This document shows, in pieces, positions 11,701 to 22,000 of a stretch of DNA of 64,000 nucleotides (position 1 is the first letter of the stretch; every line of letters starts with the position of its first letter). The stretch covers positions 22,837,376 to 22,901,375 of the forward strand of contig NC_092567.1 of the NCBI RefSeq assembly GCF_037975245.1, in the 5' to 3' direction. The notes beneath the pieces were generated by a model, which saw only the letters and a list, made by a program, of their open reading frames with translations, did not search any database and was not told the origin of the DNA. Origin of the DNA: Apostichopus japonicus (lineage: Eukaryota; Echinodermata; Holothuroidea; Aspidochirotida; Stichopodidae). The translations under genes and the position numbers were made by a program.

Positions 11701-14700
11701 ATCAAAGATGAGTAAGGGAGTTATGCACTTATATAAACCCAATCGACAGTAAAACAAGAATAAAACGGCTTAACACAAGACATTAAACTTCAAGCACATT
11801 GGCGAATTCTGGATACTGTTAAAAGTAATATATATGCCATGATCATGTTCACCTAATATGTCTGAAATTTAGTGACAGCTTTAACATTTGTAACTTTCTG
11901 AACAAAAGAACCATTCCCTAGATACTGTTTATCACCATTTATTTTGGATTCTTGAAACAAGGATGTGTAAATCAGTGCTGATTCGCTATAACAATATTTA
12001 CATGCAAAAGACCAGGACTTTCTTCAAATCCGCCTGAAATCCCTGTTTTTAAAGTATCTTGTTATATTGACTTAAGGCACTAACGTCTAATACAGGTATA
12101 TACTCAAAATATATCAAAACAAACTTTATCATCTTTGTTTGGCCCACGCACAGTTTTACTTTCATAATAAAAACAATGAAAATTTCATTCCAATTGTTCA
12201 CAGTTTGTGAACATATCTTGTATTATTCTTTGGAGTGTCTTTCTCCCATACTTGTTTCCTTCCATTTAAGGGTGTGAAGACTCGCGCAAAAAGGAACGTC
12301 AAGCAGTAAACTTCACTTGCAAGCAACGGAAAGTTAACTTTTTCAGAGCGCGGCACTCGGTTTGGAGTCTTCAATGCCTTTAACATGCTTCTCAACCGTA
12401 TAAGCCAACTTCCCAGTCAATACTAGTCATCTCACATATAGTATACATGTTCTTCATTGATATTACACTATATCTTTTGTGGTGAGATTTGGAACCAATT
12501 TCCCTTATCCTTGCTATTTTAAACTTCCATTTGATCATCACAATCCCCCCCCCCCTCTCCCCCACATCTGAAGGACTAATTCTACAATTAATCATTAATG
12601 CAAACATAATCACAACATAGATCGATAACCTCAGAAGCTGGTTCATTTTAGGTAAAACAGGACAACCAAGTAGGTGAGCTCTTAATGCATTTCCAGGGGT
12701 GATTTAAGGAGAGTTCTTATTCCCCATCTCAGGAGAGGAAGAGGAGTTGGTGGTTTGTTTGTGGGGGGGGGGGAGGGAGAAAATTATTGGGTTTGCAAAC
12801 TGGACTCTTTTATTATTACCTTGCAGGTACTTCATTTGTTTGAGTCTCCAAAAGATAAATAGAATAAACTCACCAAAAACACAATCTGTTTCTCCATTCT
12901 GAAGGCGATTATTTAGAAACAAAGCGTTGGACATATATGAAAGAAATCCAGATGCGCTACCAATTCTACGATCTGCAAAAAAGGACCAGAAAGCCAAAAA
13001 GACTTGATTCCTTATCATAGGAGAAAAATTGGTACAACATTTGAACATTTGAATAATAACTGTGTTTACATTTAGGTACCAAAATATTCAAGATCTATGG
13101 CCATGAAGGACCTTTTACCAACCACAGACCCACAGTATGAGCCCAAGGATACTACATATAACAGATAGTACTTTGGTTTATTACGCTGTGTACTTTCTGT
13201 TGGTCATGTCGAAAGCTGGATTTTTTCAGAACTTGGTTACATAATTGATTGTTGTGTAACTATGTCTCAGCAGACAAATTGCAACAGTTTACATGGCTTT
13301 CACAGTTTGACCTCTGGTGACCTCAAGTGACCTCTCACCTCCAACATTTTCACTACGGTTTTTGTGCTACCGAAGGGATCTACATTCCCGAGTATGAGCT
13401 CTTTGCAAGGTTACACTTCTAGAGATAAAGTGTTTACGAGGTTTCACAATTTGACCTATAGTAACCTAAAATGACCATTGACCACCCATTTTCAATAGAG
13501 TTCTTGTACTCACCGGGCGCATTCTAGATATCGTCTGTTGGATTCAAATGACCTTTGACCTCCATGGTCACTAATAGTGACAATCTACATACCAAGTTCA
13601 ACAAACTTTACTTTTTGAGTTATCACATATACACGTGTACACACACAGTATCACATACACACCCACATATCACCATTGCATAGATTACTTCAGCCTTTGG
13701 CAAGTAATCAAAAAATGCAGGTAGGCTGTTTGTCAAATCATAGTTGCAGTTGTATTAGTTTAGCTTCTTCTATGAAGATAATCTACCTTGTACTGTAGTC
13801 GTTGTCATGGTAATATCCTTTTGCAAGGAAATTAAAGCGGGTTACAAGGTGAACTACTTTTTTTTGGTGGCACAGTTTCCTTCGGCATCGGATATCCTTG
13901 TGTTGACATACAGAACTTTTACATTACAGTTTGTTACATTAATGCTACAACAGATGCTGAAAGCCGTACAAATGTGTTCAGTTAAATCACGCCCATCAAC
14001 ATAAAACCTACTGCATGCTGATAGCAGCTGTTCCTAGCCTAGCCTCTAGCCTATTTCCCATATTAGAATCTGGGCTGAAGCAGTCATTTTCATGATTTGA
14101 TGTGGACAACTACTGGTTCGTTTTGAGTTCAGGTGGCAAGATGACGTACATTCCAAATTTCTTGGAACCCATTGCACTGGTTATTTCAGTGAATTCTGAG
14201 AGAATGGAAAAATAATAACTGAAACTGCAAACAACTCCACAAATGACCAAACCCTCTAAGCAAATAACAGCGATGGCCTACGCCGGTACAGGTGATACGG
14301 TCAAAGTTCAGTTGTTTGCATTGCCTAATACAAAATAAAACATATTCTATGACACTGAAACAACATGAAATATTTATTGCTGATTGTCCACCTGAAATCT
14401 AAATGTGAAGAAAAAAAAAAAAAAATATTTGCCAAATTTCTAGTTTTATGGTCAGCTGTAACATTTCCACGAATCATCCTGATTGGTTGGTTTTGCTTCC
14501 TGCCCTGTTTAGTGTATATATGTAAACATTACCGAGGTAGCTAGTATGTGACCAGACCTTGACGTTAAGTAGGAACGACCATATCACCAATATAACTTCT
14601 TATCTAGATGAAAGGTACCTTCAACTTATCAGATATCGTCTAGATTATGAGCAATGTGGCTGATCGATTGACTTACGCAGAGAGCATTAGAAGCCCTCAG

Positions 14701-16464
14701 GAACGCTCAGGAAATAAGTCACTGAAAAAGATCTTACAACTTATCCATCTTTCACCAAACTTTGTCCAACATTTTGCACAAAATGGCCTTTTAACCAAGT
14801 GTGACAGAGGAGAAACAACTAAACTATTCTCTTTCAACTTCCAAACCCCCAAATCATCACTATCCTCTCACCCCCTTACACTCCTATATCTTCTCTCACC
14901 CCTAGCATTTCTCAACCCCATCACTCCATCCAAAGTCAAAATTAGATCATTTAACTAACCCCTCCAGAAATGAGTCTCTTTCTTCCTGGTCCGTGACACC
15001 TTAGGATGGTTGTTGACTTTGTCCCAAAGGTCTGTTGTTCCAGCCTTTGGAAAGCCAAGGATGTAAAAATAAGGAAGGCAAAGCAACTGTTTATGACTGC
15101 TGTACCAACATGGATTCTTGAACTGAGGTAGGAAATCCCTTGGGACTGTATCGAAAATCTGAAGAGAAAATAAAAACCAGAATGCAAAAATGCATTTTGG
15201 TTTCGATCATGTAGCATGAGCAGTTTTCCTTATGAATCTGACGTAATGCATAGTAAGGTTGTACATGTTTACAAGGGTTTAACGATTTGAACTTTGATGA
15301 CCCCAAATGACCTTTGACCTCCACCGAAAGCAATAAGCTTCTTTAAATCAAATGTGGTACTTCTAAACACTAAATTAGAGGTCGGCCAAAGCTTCAGTAT
15401 TGAGATATCGTGATTACAAGGTTTTCACAATTTGACCCCTGGTGACCCCAAATGACCTTCACCCTCCACCAAAAACAATAGGCTTCTTTTACAGAAAGTG
15501 TTACTCCTACACACCACATATGAGGTCTGCCCATGATTCCCTTCTTGAGATATCATGTTTACGAGGTTTTCACAATTTGACCCCTGGTGACCCCAAATGA
15601 CCTTTGACCTCCAACAAAAACCATAGAATTCCTTGTACTCAATGTGGTACTTCTACACACCAAATATGAAATTGGTCTGACCTTCCCTTCTTGAGATATT
15701 GTGTTTACAAGCTGGGCGTCGCAAATGCACACACACATACCCACCGTATGATGATTAATCACTGTACGTACCACTGGAGCCAAGTTATACAATTTCGCTG
15801 GTAAATTTCTCCAGTTTCTGGGACCGTGAGTTTGTAAACGGGAAGACATGGAATATCGACCTTGTATGTGCGCCATCTGTGCAGAAAGTATTTGCGGAGG
15901 GATACTCTTTCTCTTCTTATATATTTCCCCTAGTTGCCGTTGTACTTCTTTCTGGTCAGTAAGTGGTCCCGGCGGCAAATGTTCATTTCTGTTGACCACA
16001 TACTCCTTGACGTGAAATTCTTCATGAGACTTTGAAACCGTAGAGTTAGTCTGGGCATGGTGACCGTTCTTAAAAGTCACATGATCGGGTGAAGCGGACG
16101 AGTCATTTTGACTCGACCGTTTTTCGCCGTCGACGGGATCTTTGTCATCACCCAAGACTCGTTGTACAAGTGTTGTTATCGTGCCTGCCTCATCGAGTTG
16201 AACTGCATATCTTTCGTCGTGCTTCTTCACATTATTATGCTGGAGTTGCCCGAGTCCCCGTATGACACCGTCGGTATCTCTGTCACGGTGAGGGATATCA
16301 TAATCAGAATCAGAAATACCCTGGGTTACACCACTGCTCACCACTATAGCACGGTCACTCATGAAGGAAGCGACGTAAGATGTTTTCGCGGAATGGCTCT
16401 CGATGTAAAAGCCGAAGACGAATATAAATAGGAGACATACTGTTATAGCAACCACTGGCGTTCC
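5638..16464 (-). CDS. CHST15: CHST15-like carbohydrate sulfotransferase (partial)
   Basis: Membrane-bound Golgi sulfotransferase of the CHST15/GalNAc4S-6ST type. Family members transfer sulfate from PAPS to C6 of GalNAc-4-sulfate in chondroitin chains (known of the family; substrate here inferred). Resolved exons on the minus strand: 16464-15772, 15158-14960, 12972-12874, 11328-11178, 8993-8831, 5782-5638. All have AG/GT borders and their phases join without a break, giving about 483 residues. The order is an N-terminal hydrophobic anchor (type II), a charged stem, the 5'-phosphosulfate loop GFPKAGTTDLW, a middle GDGSATT segment, the 3'-phosphate motif IREPAERLYS and a C-terminal helix region. 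The first exon is probably at 22626-22634. The final roughly 60-75 residues expected from family length are not found. Introns are full of mobile elements. CHST15 is the best match by memory; an invertebrate paralogue is possible. Confidence 0.82.
5988..6212. repeat. 74/75-bp tandem repeat, three copies
   Basis: ACATTTATTTCCATAATT recurs at about 5993, 6067 and 6142, each copy followed by GTCATGGTTACAAGACCAT and GATGATACAGCCGATATT. The copies are nearly identical. It lies in the intron between the 8831-8993 and 5638-5782 exons. Confidence 0.85.
6213..7400. other. Intron sequence with a LINE-like tail
   Basis: Intron of the CHST15-like gene. Around 6565-6605 the string TATTGTGAAGAAACAAATAA followed by repeated ATGAA resembles a LINE 3' end with a short-repeat tail, but no reverse-transcriptase remnant was seen beside it. 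A G-run sits near 6836-6846. Nothing else was recognised. Confidence 0.3.
7408..7733 (-). mobile_element. tRNA-derived SINE, family 1, copy 1
   Basis: On the minus strand it starts at the right with a tRNA-like head: box A-like TGGTCAAGTGGTTAAGG and box B GGTTCGAGTCC. A central region TGTCCTTAGGCAAGGCACTT follows, a word common in widespread animal SINE core domains. The body then reaches CTGGTGCCCC-type and CACACTTTGGTGTG sequence. A second copy is at 38.66-39.07 kb and a truncated one at 42.17-42.32 kb. It lies in an intron of the sulfotransferase gene. Confidence 0.8.
7918..8078. repeat. 31-bp minisatellite, five copies
   Basis: GTGAATATTA recurs at 7942, 7973, 8004, 8035 and 8067, separated by C-rich CCCCCCTCACCCCATTATAT. 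One strand is strongly C-rich and the other G-rich. It is intronic. Confidence 0.88.
8079..8830. other. Intron sequence, nothing recognised
   Basis: Intron of the CHST15-like gene between the 31-bp minisatellite and the exon ending at 8831. It has a C/A homopolymer tract near 8565-8590. No exon or element end was recognised. Confidence 0.45.
8831..8993 (-). CDS. CHST15: CHST15-like exon: completes 3'-phosphate motif
   Basis: Exon of 163 nt, acceptor TTACCCTCTCAG, donor GTTGGT, phase 2 in and 0 out. It begins by completing the split Arg codon and reads LYSGYLYHPMKQRRSVEGFH, then the VLDYLAAYKRCQQ helix. The Ser of the R-x-Y-S motif is expected to contact PAPS. The intron upstream of it (8994-11177) is nearly filled by a SINE plus a hAT insertion. 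Confidence 0.83.
9354..11001. mobile_element. hAT-type DNA transposon, non-autonomous (1.65 kb)
   Basis: Terminal inverted repeats TAGGGTTGGGCGATAT and ATATATCGCCCAACCCTA are flanked by a perfect 8-bp target duplication TTCAAATG (9346-9353 and 11002-11009). Eight-base duplications and TAGGG-type ends are hallmarks of hAT elements. Subterminal AT-rich CGATAAT words follow each end. The inside has no recognisable transposase; small open frames at 9924-10124 and 10464-10703 are without known motifs. The left side holds a perfect 38-bp palindrome. Confidence 0.92.
9442..9479. repeat. Perfect 38-bp palindrome inside the hAT element
   Basis: The arm GTTGTTTTTAGTGTGTTCG at 9442-9460 is followed without any spacer by its exact reverse complement at 9461-9479; the centre is TTCGCGAA. 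It would form a strong hairpin or cruciform. Confidence 0.95.
11178..11328 (-). CDS. CHST15: CHST15-like exon: GDGSATT and 3'-phosphate motif
   Basis: Exon of 151 nt, acceptor TTGCTAG, donor GTACAAG, phase 1 in and 2 out. It encodes GDGSATTVISHARY...DIIKEITPAAKMIIAIREPAER. The G(D/E)xSxTT segment and the hydrophobic strand followed by R-x-P-x-x-R form the PAPS 3'-phosphate site of the family. The motif continues in the next exon as LYSGYLY. Confidence 0.87.
11329..12265. other. Intron sequence, nothing recognised
   Basis: Intron between sulfotransferase exons 12874-12972 and 11178-11328. No exon, RNA gene or repeat ends were seen apart from the MITE that follows at 12266. Confidence 0.45.
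12266..12383 (-). mobile_element. TTAA-flanked MITE, family T, copy 1 (118 bp)
   Basis: Bounded by TTAA at 12266-12269 and 12380-12383. Inverted ends are GGTGTGAAGACTCGCGC on the left and GAGTCTTCAATGCC on the right. It matches the outer parts of copies at 26.24 and 38.57 kb, including the inner word TTAACTTTCCGTTGCT. TTAA duplication is the rule for piggyBac-type elements, so a piggyBac MITE is inferred. This copy lacks most of the interior. Confidence 0.8.
12384..12873. other. Intron sequence with homopolymer tracts
   Basis: Intron of the CHST15-like gene. It holds a C-run near 12546-12556 and a G-run near 12763-12773. The open frame across 12704-13048 is the 99-nt exon read through into intron. 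Confidence 0.5.
12874..12972 (-). CDS. CHST15: CHST15-like exon (99 nt)
   Basis: Small exon with acceptor TTTTTTGCAG and donor GTGAGT, phase 1 in and out. It encodes DRRIGSASGFLSYMSNALF followed by LNNRLQNGETDCVFG, linking the HFW patch to the GDGSATT segment without a frame break. It is the least conserved of the catalytic exons. Confidence 0.72.
13285..13700. repeat. TGACC-rich dispersed repeat with DR1 motif
   Basis: Contains CACAGTTTGACCTCTGGTGA, CACAATTTGACC and a perfect direct repeat TGACCT-T-TGACCT at 13549-13561, then GTTATCACATATACACGTGT, CA-rich sequence and GCCTTTGGCAAGTAATC. The same family forms arrays at 15.27-15.72, 25.75-26.17 and 57.54-58.57 kb. TGACCTTTGACCT is the DR1 arrangement bound by RXR/PPAR/HNF4-type nuclear receptors (known); function here is not claimed. 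Confidence 0.7.
13700..14959. other. Intron sequence, no exon recognised
   Basis: Intron of the CHST15-like gene with an A-run near 14410-14424. An open frame on the plus strand (14647-14958) starts with a fairly polar peptide but has no recognised family and ends against the sulfotransferase exon; it was not accepted as a gene. Confidence 0.4.
14960..15158 (-). CDS. CHST15: CHST15-like exon: PAPS 5'-phosphosulfate loop
   Basis: Exon of 199 nt (phase 0 in, phase 1 out), acceptor CTCTTCAG, donor GTTAGT. It encodes IFDTVPRDFLPQFKNPCW and then YFYILGFPKAGTTDLW, the PKxGTT signature that holds the 5'-phosphosulfate of PAPS in this sulfotransferase superfamily. It ends in KKETHFW, the conserved K-E-x-H-(F/W)-W patch following the loop. 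Confidence 0.88.
15268..15730. repeat. 145-bp tandem repeats with perfect DR1 motifs
   Basis: CCCCAAATGA recurs at 15301, 15446 and 15591, exactly 145 bp apart. Each unit reads GTTTACAAGG, CACAATTTGACCCCTGGTGA, CCCCAAATGACCTT, ACCTCCA, then a block ending in CTTGAGATATCGTG. Perfect TGACCT-T-TGACCT lies at 15308-15320 and 15598-15610. The array ends close to the donor of the anchor exon (15772), and the open frame of that exon continues into it by chance. Confidence 0.87.
15772..16464 (-). CDS. CHST15: CHST15-like exon: membrane anchor and stem
   Basis: Exon of 693 nt (231 codons, phase 0 on both sides), opened by TTTCTTTCCCAG and closed by the donor GTACGT. It starts GTPVVAITVCLLFIFVFGF, a single hydrophobic segment near the N-terminus as in type II Golgi enzymes. 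A polar, Ser/Asp/His-rich stem with NDS and NST glycosylation sequons follows, ending at the start of the catalytic part (NWRNLPAKLYNLAPV). No ATG opens the exon: the GTG at 16455 is internal, so a start exon lies upstream. Confidence 0.82.
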
Positions 16465-16810
16465 CTGGGAAAGAAAGAAAGTAGTGCGTACATATTAACT
16501 GTGCTCTATTGGAATAGCCAACACCCGTGTACTGTTCACAGATGTAGTATACAAAGGTACACGAATGTTAAACTACAGCAAACGTACGAAAAACAAGGCT
16601 TGTTGTAGTAAATAAAAAAGAAACAATAATTTTGTTCAAGTGTTAAAAGTCACGGGTTAATCCAGTTTGGTTGCTCTCTTTAATTGTAAACCTAGAGTAA
16701 AGGTATATATATCACCAAAACAGAACTAGTATTGTTCGATAAAGGTGACAAACGCCTACAGTGGAATAACGACCTTCCGAACCGGTTTCGAACCTCTGGA
16801 CATACAATCA

Positions 16811-16896
16811 GCGTCCATAGCCTAGTGGTTAAGGGTGTCCACATATAAAGCTGGAGGCCCGGGTTCGAATCCCGGTGGGAGGCTAGAAGTTTTTTT
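16811..16896 (+). tRNA. tRNA-like sequence with T-run terminator (pseudogene or SINE head)
   Basis: Box A-like TAGCCTAGTGGTTAAGGG and a perfect T-arm CCGGG-TTCGAAT-CCCGG at about 16858-16874, followed at 16890-16896 by seven T's, a Pol III terminator. The acceptor arm (GCGTCCA with TGGGAGG) pairs at only about five of seven positions, and the anticodon stem needs a bulge; the loop ATATAAA would place ATA as anticodon. Degeneracy favours a tRNA pseudogene or SINE head rather than a working tRNA. It lies in an intron of the minus-strand gene. Confidence 0.4.
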
Positions 16897-17024
16897 ACTG
16901 TTCTGGATTTTCCAACTCACTACTATTTCAATTATATATATATATATATATTAAATTGGCTAATATATTTCATATTTCCACAATTCATATTGCCTACATT
17001 TTTTGTCTTTAGTGTGGCACTGAC

Positions 17025-17425
17025 ACCCTCCAGCCATGCCCCATGTTACCCTCCAGCCATGCCCCATGTTACCCTCCAGCCATGCCCCATGTTACCCTCC
17101 AGCCATGCCCCATGTTACCCTCCAGCCATGCCCCTTGTTACCCTCCAGCCCTGCCCCATGTTACCCTCCAGCCCTGCCCCATGTTACCCTCCAGCCCTGC
17201 CCCATGTTACCCTCCAGCCCTGCCCCATGTTACCCTCCAGCCCTGCCCAATGTTACCCTCCAGCCCTGCCCAATGTTACCCTCCAGCCCTGCCCCATATT
17301 ACCCTCCAGCCCTGCCCCATGTAACCCGCCACCCCTGCCCCATGTTACCCTCCACTCCTGCCCCATGTTACCCTCCACCCCTGCCCCACATTACCCTCCA
17401 CCCCTGCCCCATATTACCCTCCCTT
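17025..17425 (+). repeat. 23-bp minisatellite, about 17 copies, open in all plus frames
   Basis: Unit CCCTCCAGCCATGCCCCATG plus TTA. Variants change along the array: CAGCCATGCC first, then CAGCCCTGCC, then CACCCCTGCC at the right end. Because 23 is not a multiple of three and the unit has no stop codon in any frame, all three plus frames stay open (16990-17517, 17036-17467, 17043-17324) and encode the same Pro/Cys-rich peptide in different phase. This is repeat structure, not evidence of a gene. Confidence 0.92.
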
Positions 17426-17996
17426 TCCTGGCATATTACCCTCTTTCTAATCTTCCACGTTGGCTAGAACGTTGTGTCTATCTTGTAGTACAGTTTCTAT
17501 GTGCGGAGTCACAGTAGATCACAGTAGAGCCCTCGGAGAAAATTTGTTAAAGCTGGCAGTGTGAATAGTTGAATAAATCCTGGTTATATCATAAAAACGT
17601 TTTAATTTTCCGCTCCGTTAATTGTCTGAGTGTGCGTCCAGCTGTATCTTCGTAATCATAATATATTTCTTTTCGAGATATAACGGACCACTAACAACTA
17701 TAAATATATACTTGACCCCCCAAATCTAATAATTGTAACACTGCCTGTGGACGGACGTACGGACGAACGGACAACCGGATATCCTATATAGGCTAGTGCT
17801 ATACATACACACGTTTCCATATACACAACGTACATAAACCCAGCAAGAACTGAACGAAAAAATGGTGTGTTGTGAACAAGGTCAGCAATGAAAAAGACGG
17901 AATGCACGTAGTTCATATAAAAAAATATGCAAGACGCGTAGGATTGCAACTGGAATTTTCACGATAAGTTTCTATTTGTAATGGTATACTCTACAT

Positions 17997-19022
17997 TAAG
18001 GTGACCATATTTTCCTGACTGAAATCGGGGACATTTATTGCGTGACTGATATGGGGGAGGGGTTTAAGGGGAGGGGGTGGTCCCCTCCCCTTTGGAAAAT
18101 TTTCAAGTGCCTAAGGTGCTTAGATGTAAAATGGTGATACTTAGAAGCACTTTTTAAGTCAATTTTATTTTCAAAAATGTAGCTTTTCCTTAAATGAAAT
18201 TCACTTACTTTACGTGGTTCTTTGAGAGCTTGTGATTTGCTCATTCTCACACTATAAGTGTCGTTGTGTCGCCGTAGTTGCCAATTATACAGTCGAAAGA
18301 GTGCTAGGCTAGATCGATCTAGCATATTTTTAACAGTGTTTCCACTTTACACTGGCCCACCTGAAATACTGGTTATAAGTTCCGTTCTGCGACTGCACAC
18401 TTGACTAAATTTTTTTATAGAATTATTTTACTAATAATGTGTGATATTTTCGAAATTCCTGAACATTTTGACGAATCGGGGACATTTTCGGGGACACTTG
18501 TTCATCGGGGACAGCACACTGTAATCGGGGACTGTCCCCGAAAATCGGGGACGTCTATGGCAAGCCATATGGGACAAACACTGCATAATATATCCGCGTA
18601 TTAATTGGAATTTATACGCGCATTAATTGGAATATATACGCGTATATATTATGAGCCAATCATATGGCTTAAATATATCCGCGTATTAATTCGAATATAT
18701 CCACGTATTAATTCGAATATATACACGTATTAATTCGAAAATATACACGTATTAATTCGAAAATATACACGTATTAAATAGAATACATATGGAGATTAAA
18801 TCCAATATATGCACGGATTAATTAGAATATACACGAAAATACAATTCCGCTCTTGCTGTGTACATATACCAACGATAAATGTTTTGGCGGGTTCGCGAGA
18901 TCGCTTTAAAAAGCGAAACTTTACACATGTACAATTAATACGCGTATATATTCGAATTAATACGCGGATATATTATGCGGTGTTTGTCCCACATGGCTTA
19001 CCATAGACGTCTGGTCACCTTA
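17997..19022. mobile_element. hAT-type DNA transposon with nested insertion
   Basis: Ends TAAGGTGACCA and TGGTCACCTTA are perfect inverted repeats flanked by a perfect 8-bp duplication CTCTACAT (17989-17996 and 19023-19030), diagnostic of hAT transposition. The body has repeated ATCGGGGAC words near the right end (18475-18550). A second element occupies 18556-19005; removing it would restore the continuous hAT end GGGGACGTCTGGTCACCTTA. No transposase was seen. Confidence 0.93.
18556..19005. mobile_element. MITE nested in the hAT element, 450 bp
   Basis: Long inverted ends: TATGGCAAGCCATATGGGAC...CATAATATATCCGCG on the left and the near-exact reverse complement on the right. The site is flanked by GACGTC at 18550-18555 and 19006-19011, which reads as a palindromic 6-bp (or shorter) target duplication. 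The inside is a 20-22-bp AT-rich tandem repeat around TACACGTATTAATTCGAA. Superfamily not assigned. Confidence 0.83.
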
Positions 19023-19030
19023 CTCTACAT

Positions 19031-22000
19031 GCATGTGTAGGCCTATTTACTAAATAGATGTGTCAATGCTATAAGTACCCGCGTTTCGGCAACATTCTGA
19101 AAGGCCAACTGATATCTGACGATAGATCTTGCGGTATAAGAAGATGGAAATCATATGGAATGACTATACAGGGAGTTTCCATGACAACCACCTCCATAAC
19201 AACTCCCTGGTATGAATATGTTCTGTCGTAGAGGAATTGAAGCCCATCCTACACTAAACCTCAGACTAGTATTGAGTCCACATTCGTGTTATCAGATTTT
19301 AATTTGATTGCGATTTTACCTCACAAAATGTATACTATGCTAAGTATCCCGTTTACGTTCACTCATATCAACACATTACTAGACCTACATCGGATATCCT
19401 ATTAACAATATAACATATACAATGAAATAAATGCAAACTAAGGGGGGAAGGGAGGGAAAGCGGCAAAAGATATCATATTTAAAATTTGTTCGTCGCGTAT
19501 GGTAATATATTATGTCGCTGTCTGAATCCAGGGTTCATATCAGCTGTATACTGTGTATAGGTTGTAGTATCATAATAACAGACTGTTGTGATTATAACGT
19601 CTGTGCATGATAGGCTTTTACGTACACGGGATGACGAGTCTTGTGGTTTTCCTGTACGTTTTATATAGATACCGGTATATATCGAATGGGTAGCAGCTAT
19701 ATCATTGGGGTTGTTATTGAACGTGCTCAGCGAACTGCAATGTTAGGTAATCCTGTGCGGACCAGGGACAGCCAACTCAATTTTCTGGCGGATAACAGTT
19801 GAAGAATACCGTATATGTATACTTCAAGAGCCACCTTTTTAAGGGACATGCCTTTGTCAACCTACCCCACCCCCCTCCCACGCATGCGACCCTCCAGCGA
19901 CTATAGTTCACTGACACTAACTCGTAAATCATTATTTCACCGAGCTGCGAGATGTTCCCAATAATGTATATACCTGTCGATACGCAGGCTAAATACTTCA
20001 ACGGTTTTATAGGGGTCATGAGCAGACAGTAATTGCTAGGTGAAATATATATATATATATGACCTTTTCATATCACACCCTACCGAAGAATTGACAGTGT
20101 CTGAAATGGTGCTGGAAAAAGCAATTCTCAGAAATTGCTATATTTCACCCGTTCTTGCTGCCGCCCCAGCCCCCTTGCGCAAGTCATTGGTATCCATTAT
20201 GAAAAGCAAATGGCTGTTAATTCTTGTTAATTACGCGCTTTATCAACGTAATATAACCGGTAGTAATATTTGTCTTACCACTATTATAGGCCTAGTAATA
20301 GTTTCGGTCTCGCGGGCCCTAGTAAGAGTTTCGGTCTCGCGGACCTCGGTCTCAAAGACCTTCGGTGTCGCGGACCTTTTTTAATTTCGGTCTCGTGGAC
20401 CTTCGGTCTCGTGGCCTGTAACCCTCCCACCTTCCCCTTTACTCCGTACTCTAACAACCGGGGTGACGATGTTATCCAAGATTGCGACGGAAATAAATAT
20501 GAACAGGAGACATGTTCATAACCTTCAGGAAAGTTATTTAAACCTCTCTGGGTTTCTTCTTCTTATTTCTCCATTTCCCTTTCATATAATGATTCATTTC
20601 GATAAAGGTCGGAACAAAAAAATTACTGAAACTAATATATGCTGTCGGTTTGAGAGAATTTTCTTTTTTAAGTTTGATAAAACGTGACAACAGTAGTAGG
20701 TCCGAATAATTATATGTAAATATACAAACCATTACAACATATAGCCAAATTGATTCTATGCATGCTTATATATAGTAAATAAGCACGAAAGATATACCGG
20801 TATATGCATTTTCCTTCTCCTCAAATTAAAAGCACGGTCGTAAAACTTGTTTGGTATACTCAACTTACCAGCACACATACAGTACAATGTATAGGCCTAT
20901 ATACTCTTGCTACAGGAGTGTGTGTCAGGCTAACGCATATATGTAACGTAATATTGTTGCTATAAATTGGCGGAAATTATTGCTTCACGTCACCCCAAAA
21001 ATATAAGTGAACACAATTTATATTTTAATGTTTGGTTTCAGACGGAGTAAAAATAGCTAATCGTTTTTCGACGCAACGTTTAATTGGCGCGTGCATGTAG
21101 GTCATAATCATATAGTTCAGGAAAACATCAATTAGCCTACATTTTATGTCGTAACCGAAGCCATGAGACTTACAAAACTGAAATTGTCAGTTTGTACCAA
21201 ACAAATATACAAAGAGAAAATTTGAACCAGACCATAAATATTCGTATGTTTTGGTATATGGGTAGGCTAAACACCAACGGTACATTATAGTGCAGTGTAA
21301 AGTTCGATTTCTCAATATTCTCTGCTCATGGAAGAAGTTTCTCTGGACTTTTAATGGAACCAGGTTCCCAAATATTTGTCCCTCCATCCTTTCTGTTTGC
21401 TGGACATCCTACTACGGCGACCACCTCGTCCCTACAGTATAGGCCTACCCATTCCCATCATGATACACTAAAATGTATGATGTTATTCATGTATACGCGT
21501 CTAGGCAATAGCAACTGTGACATTCGACATATCTGTACGATTTCCTCTTCCTTACTTCTTCTCGGAAAATTACTGCTTCGACTCAATGTATATTGCACAT
21601 GCCAGTAACTGTGTTAGTAAAGCAGGCCTATGGAATTGATACGGGTAATAGTATACACCTCCATCTCACAATACTTGGGAATTACACGAGATTGTATAAT
21701 CAAGATCAAGCCGCATAATCGATCAAGCCATATAATCTTTAGTTTGTGTGATGTCGGTAGAACCCCTATCAAACTTCAACTCAGGTCTTGTTTAGTTTTC
21801 GGATTATACCTGCTGCTTTTGGCCAAGCAAAAGACATCTTAAGAGAAACGACAGAGGTCGTCTATATATAGAAGAAGTATGCATGCTTTATTGTTACGTA
21901 ATATATAGTTAATAAAGCCAGCTCACCCACCAGTCATTAACTTGATGTTATACCTATAAAATGACATTAACGAATGTCAATTAATTTGTAGACAAAATGG

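Noticed and set aside
14647..14958. 103-codon plus-strand reading frame
   Set aside because: Polar start but no recognised domain, low-complexity Ser/Pro/Leu end, and it lies in an intron directly against a minus-strand exon.
16990..17517. Three long overlapping plus-strand reading frames of a Pro/Cys-rich protein
   Set aside because: They come from a 23-bp tandem repeat without stop codons in any frame; all frames give the same repeat peptide, and no start, domain or splice context supports a gene.
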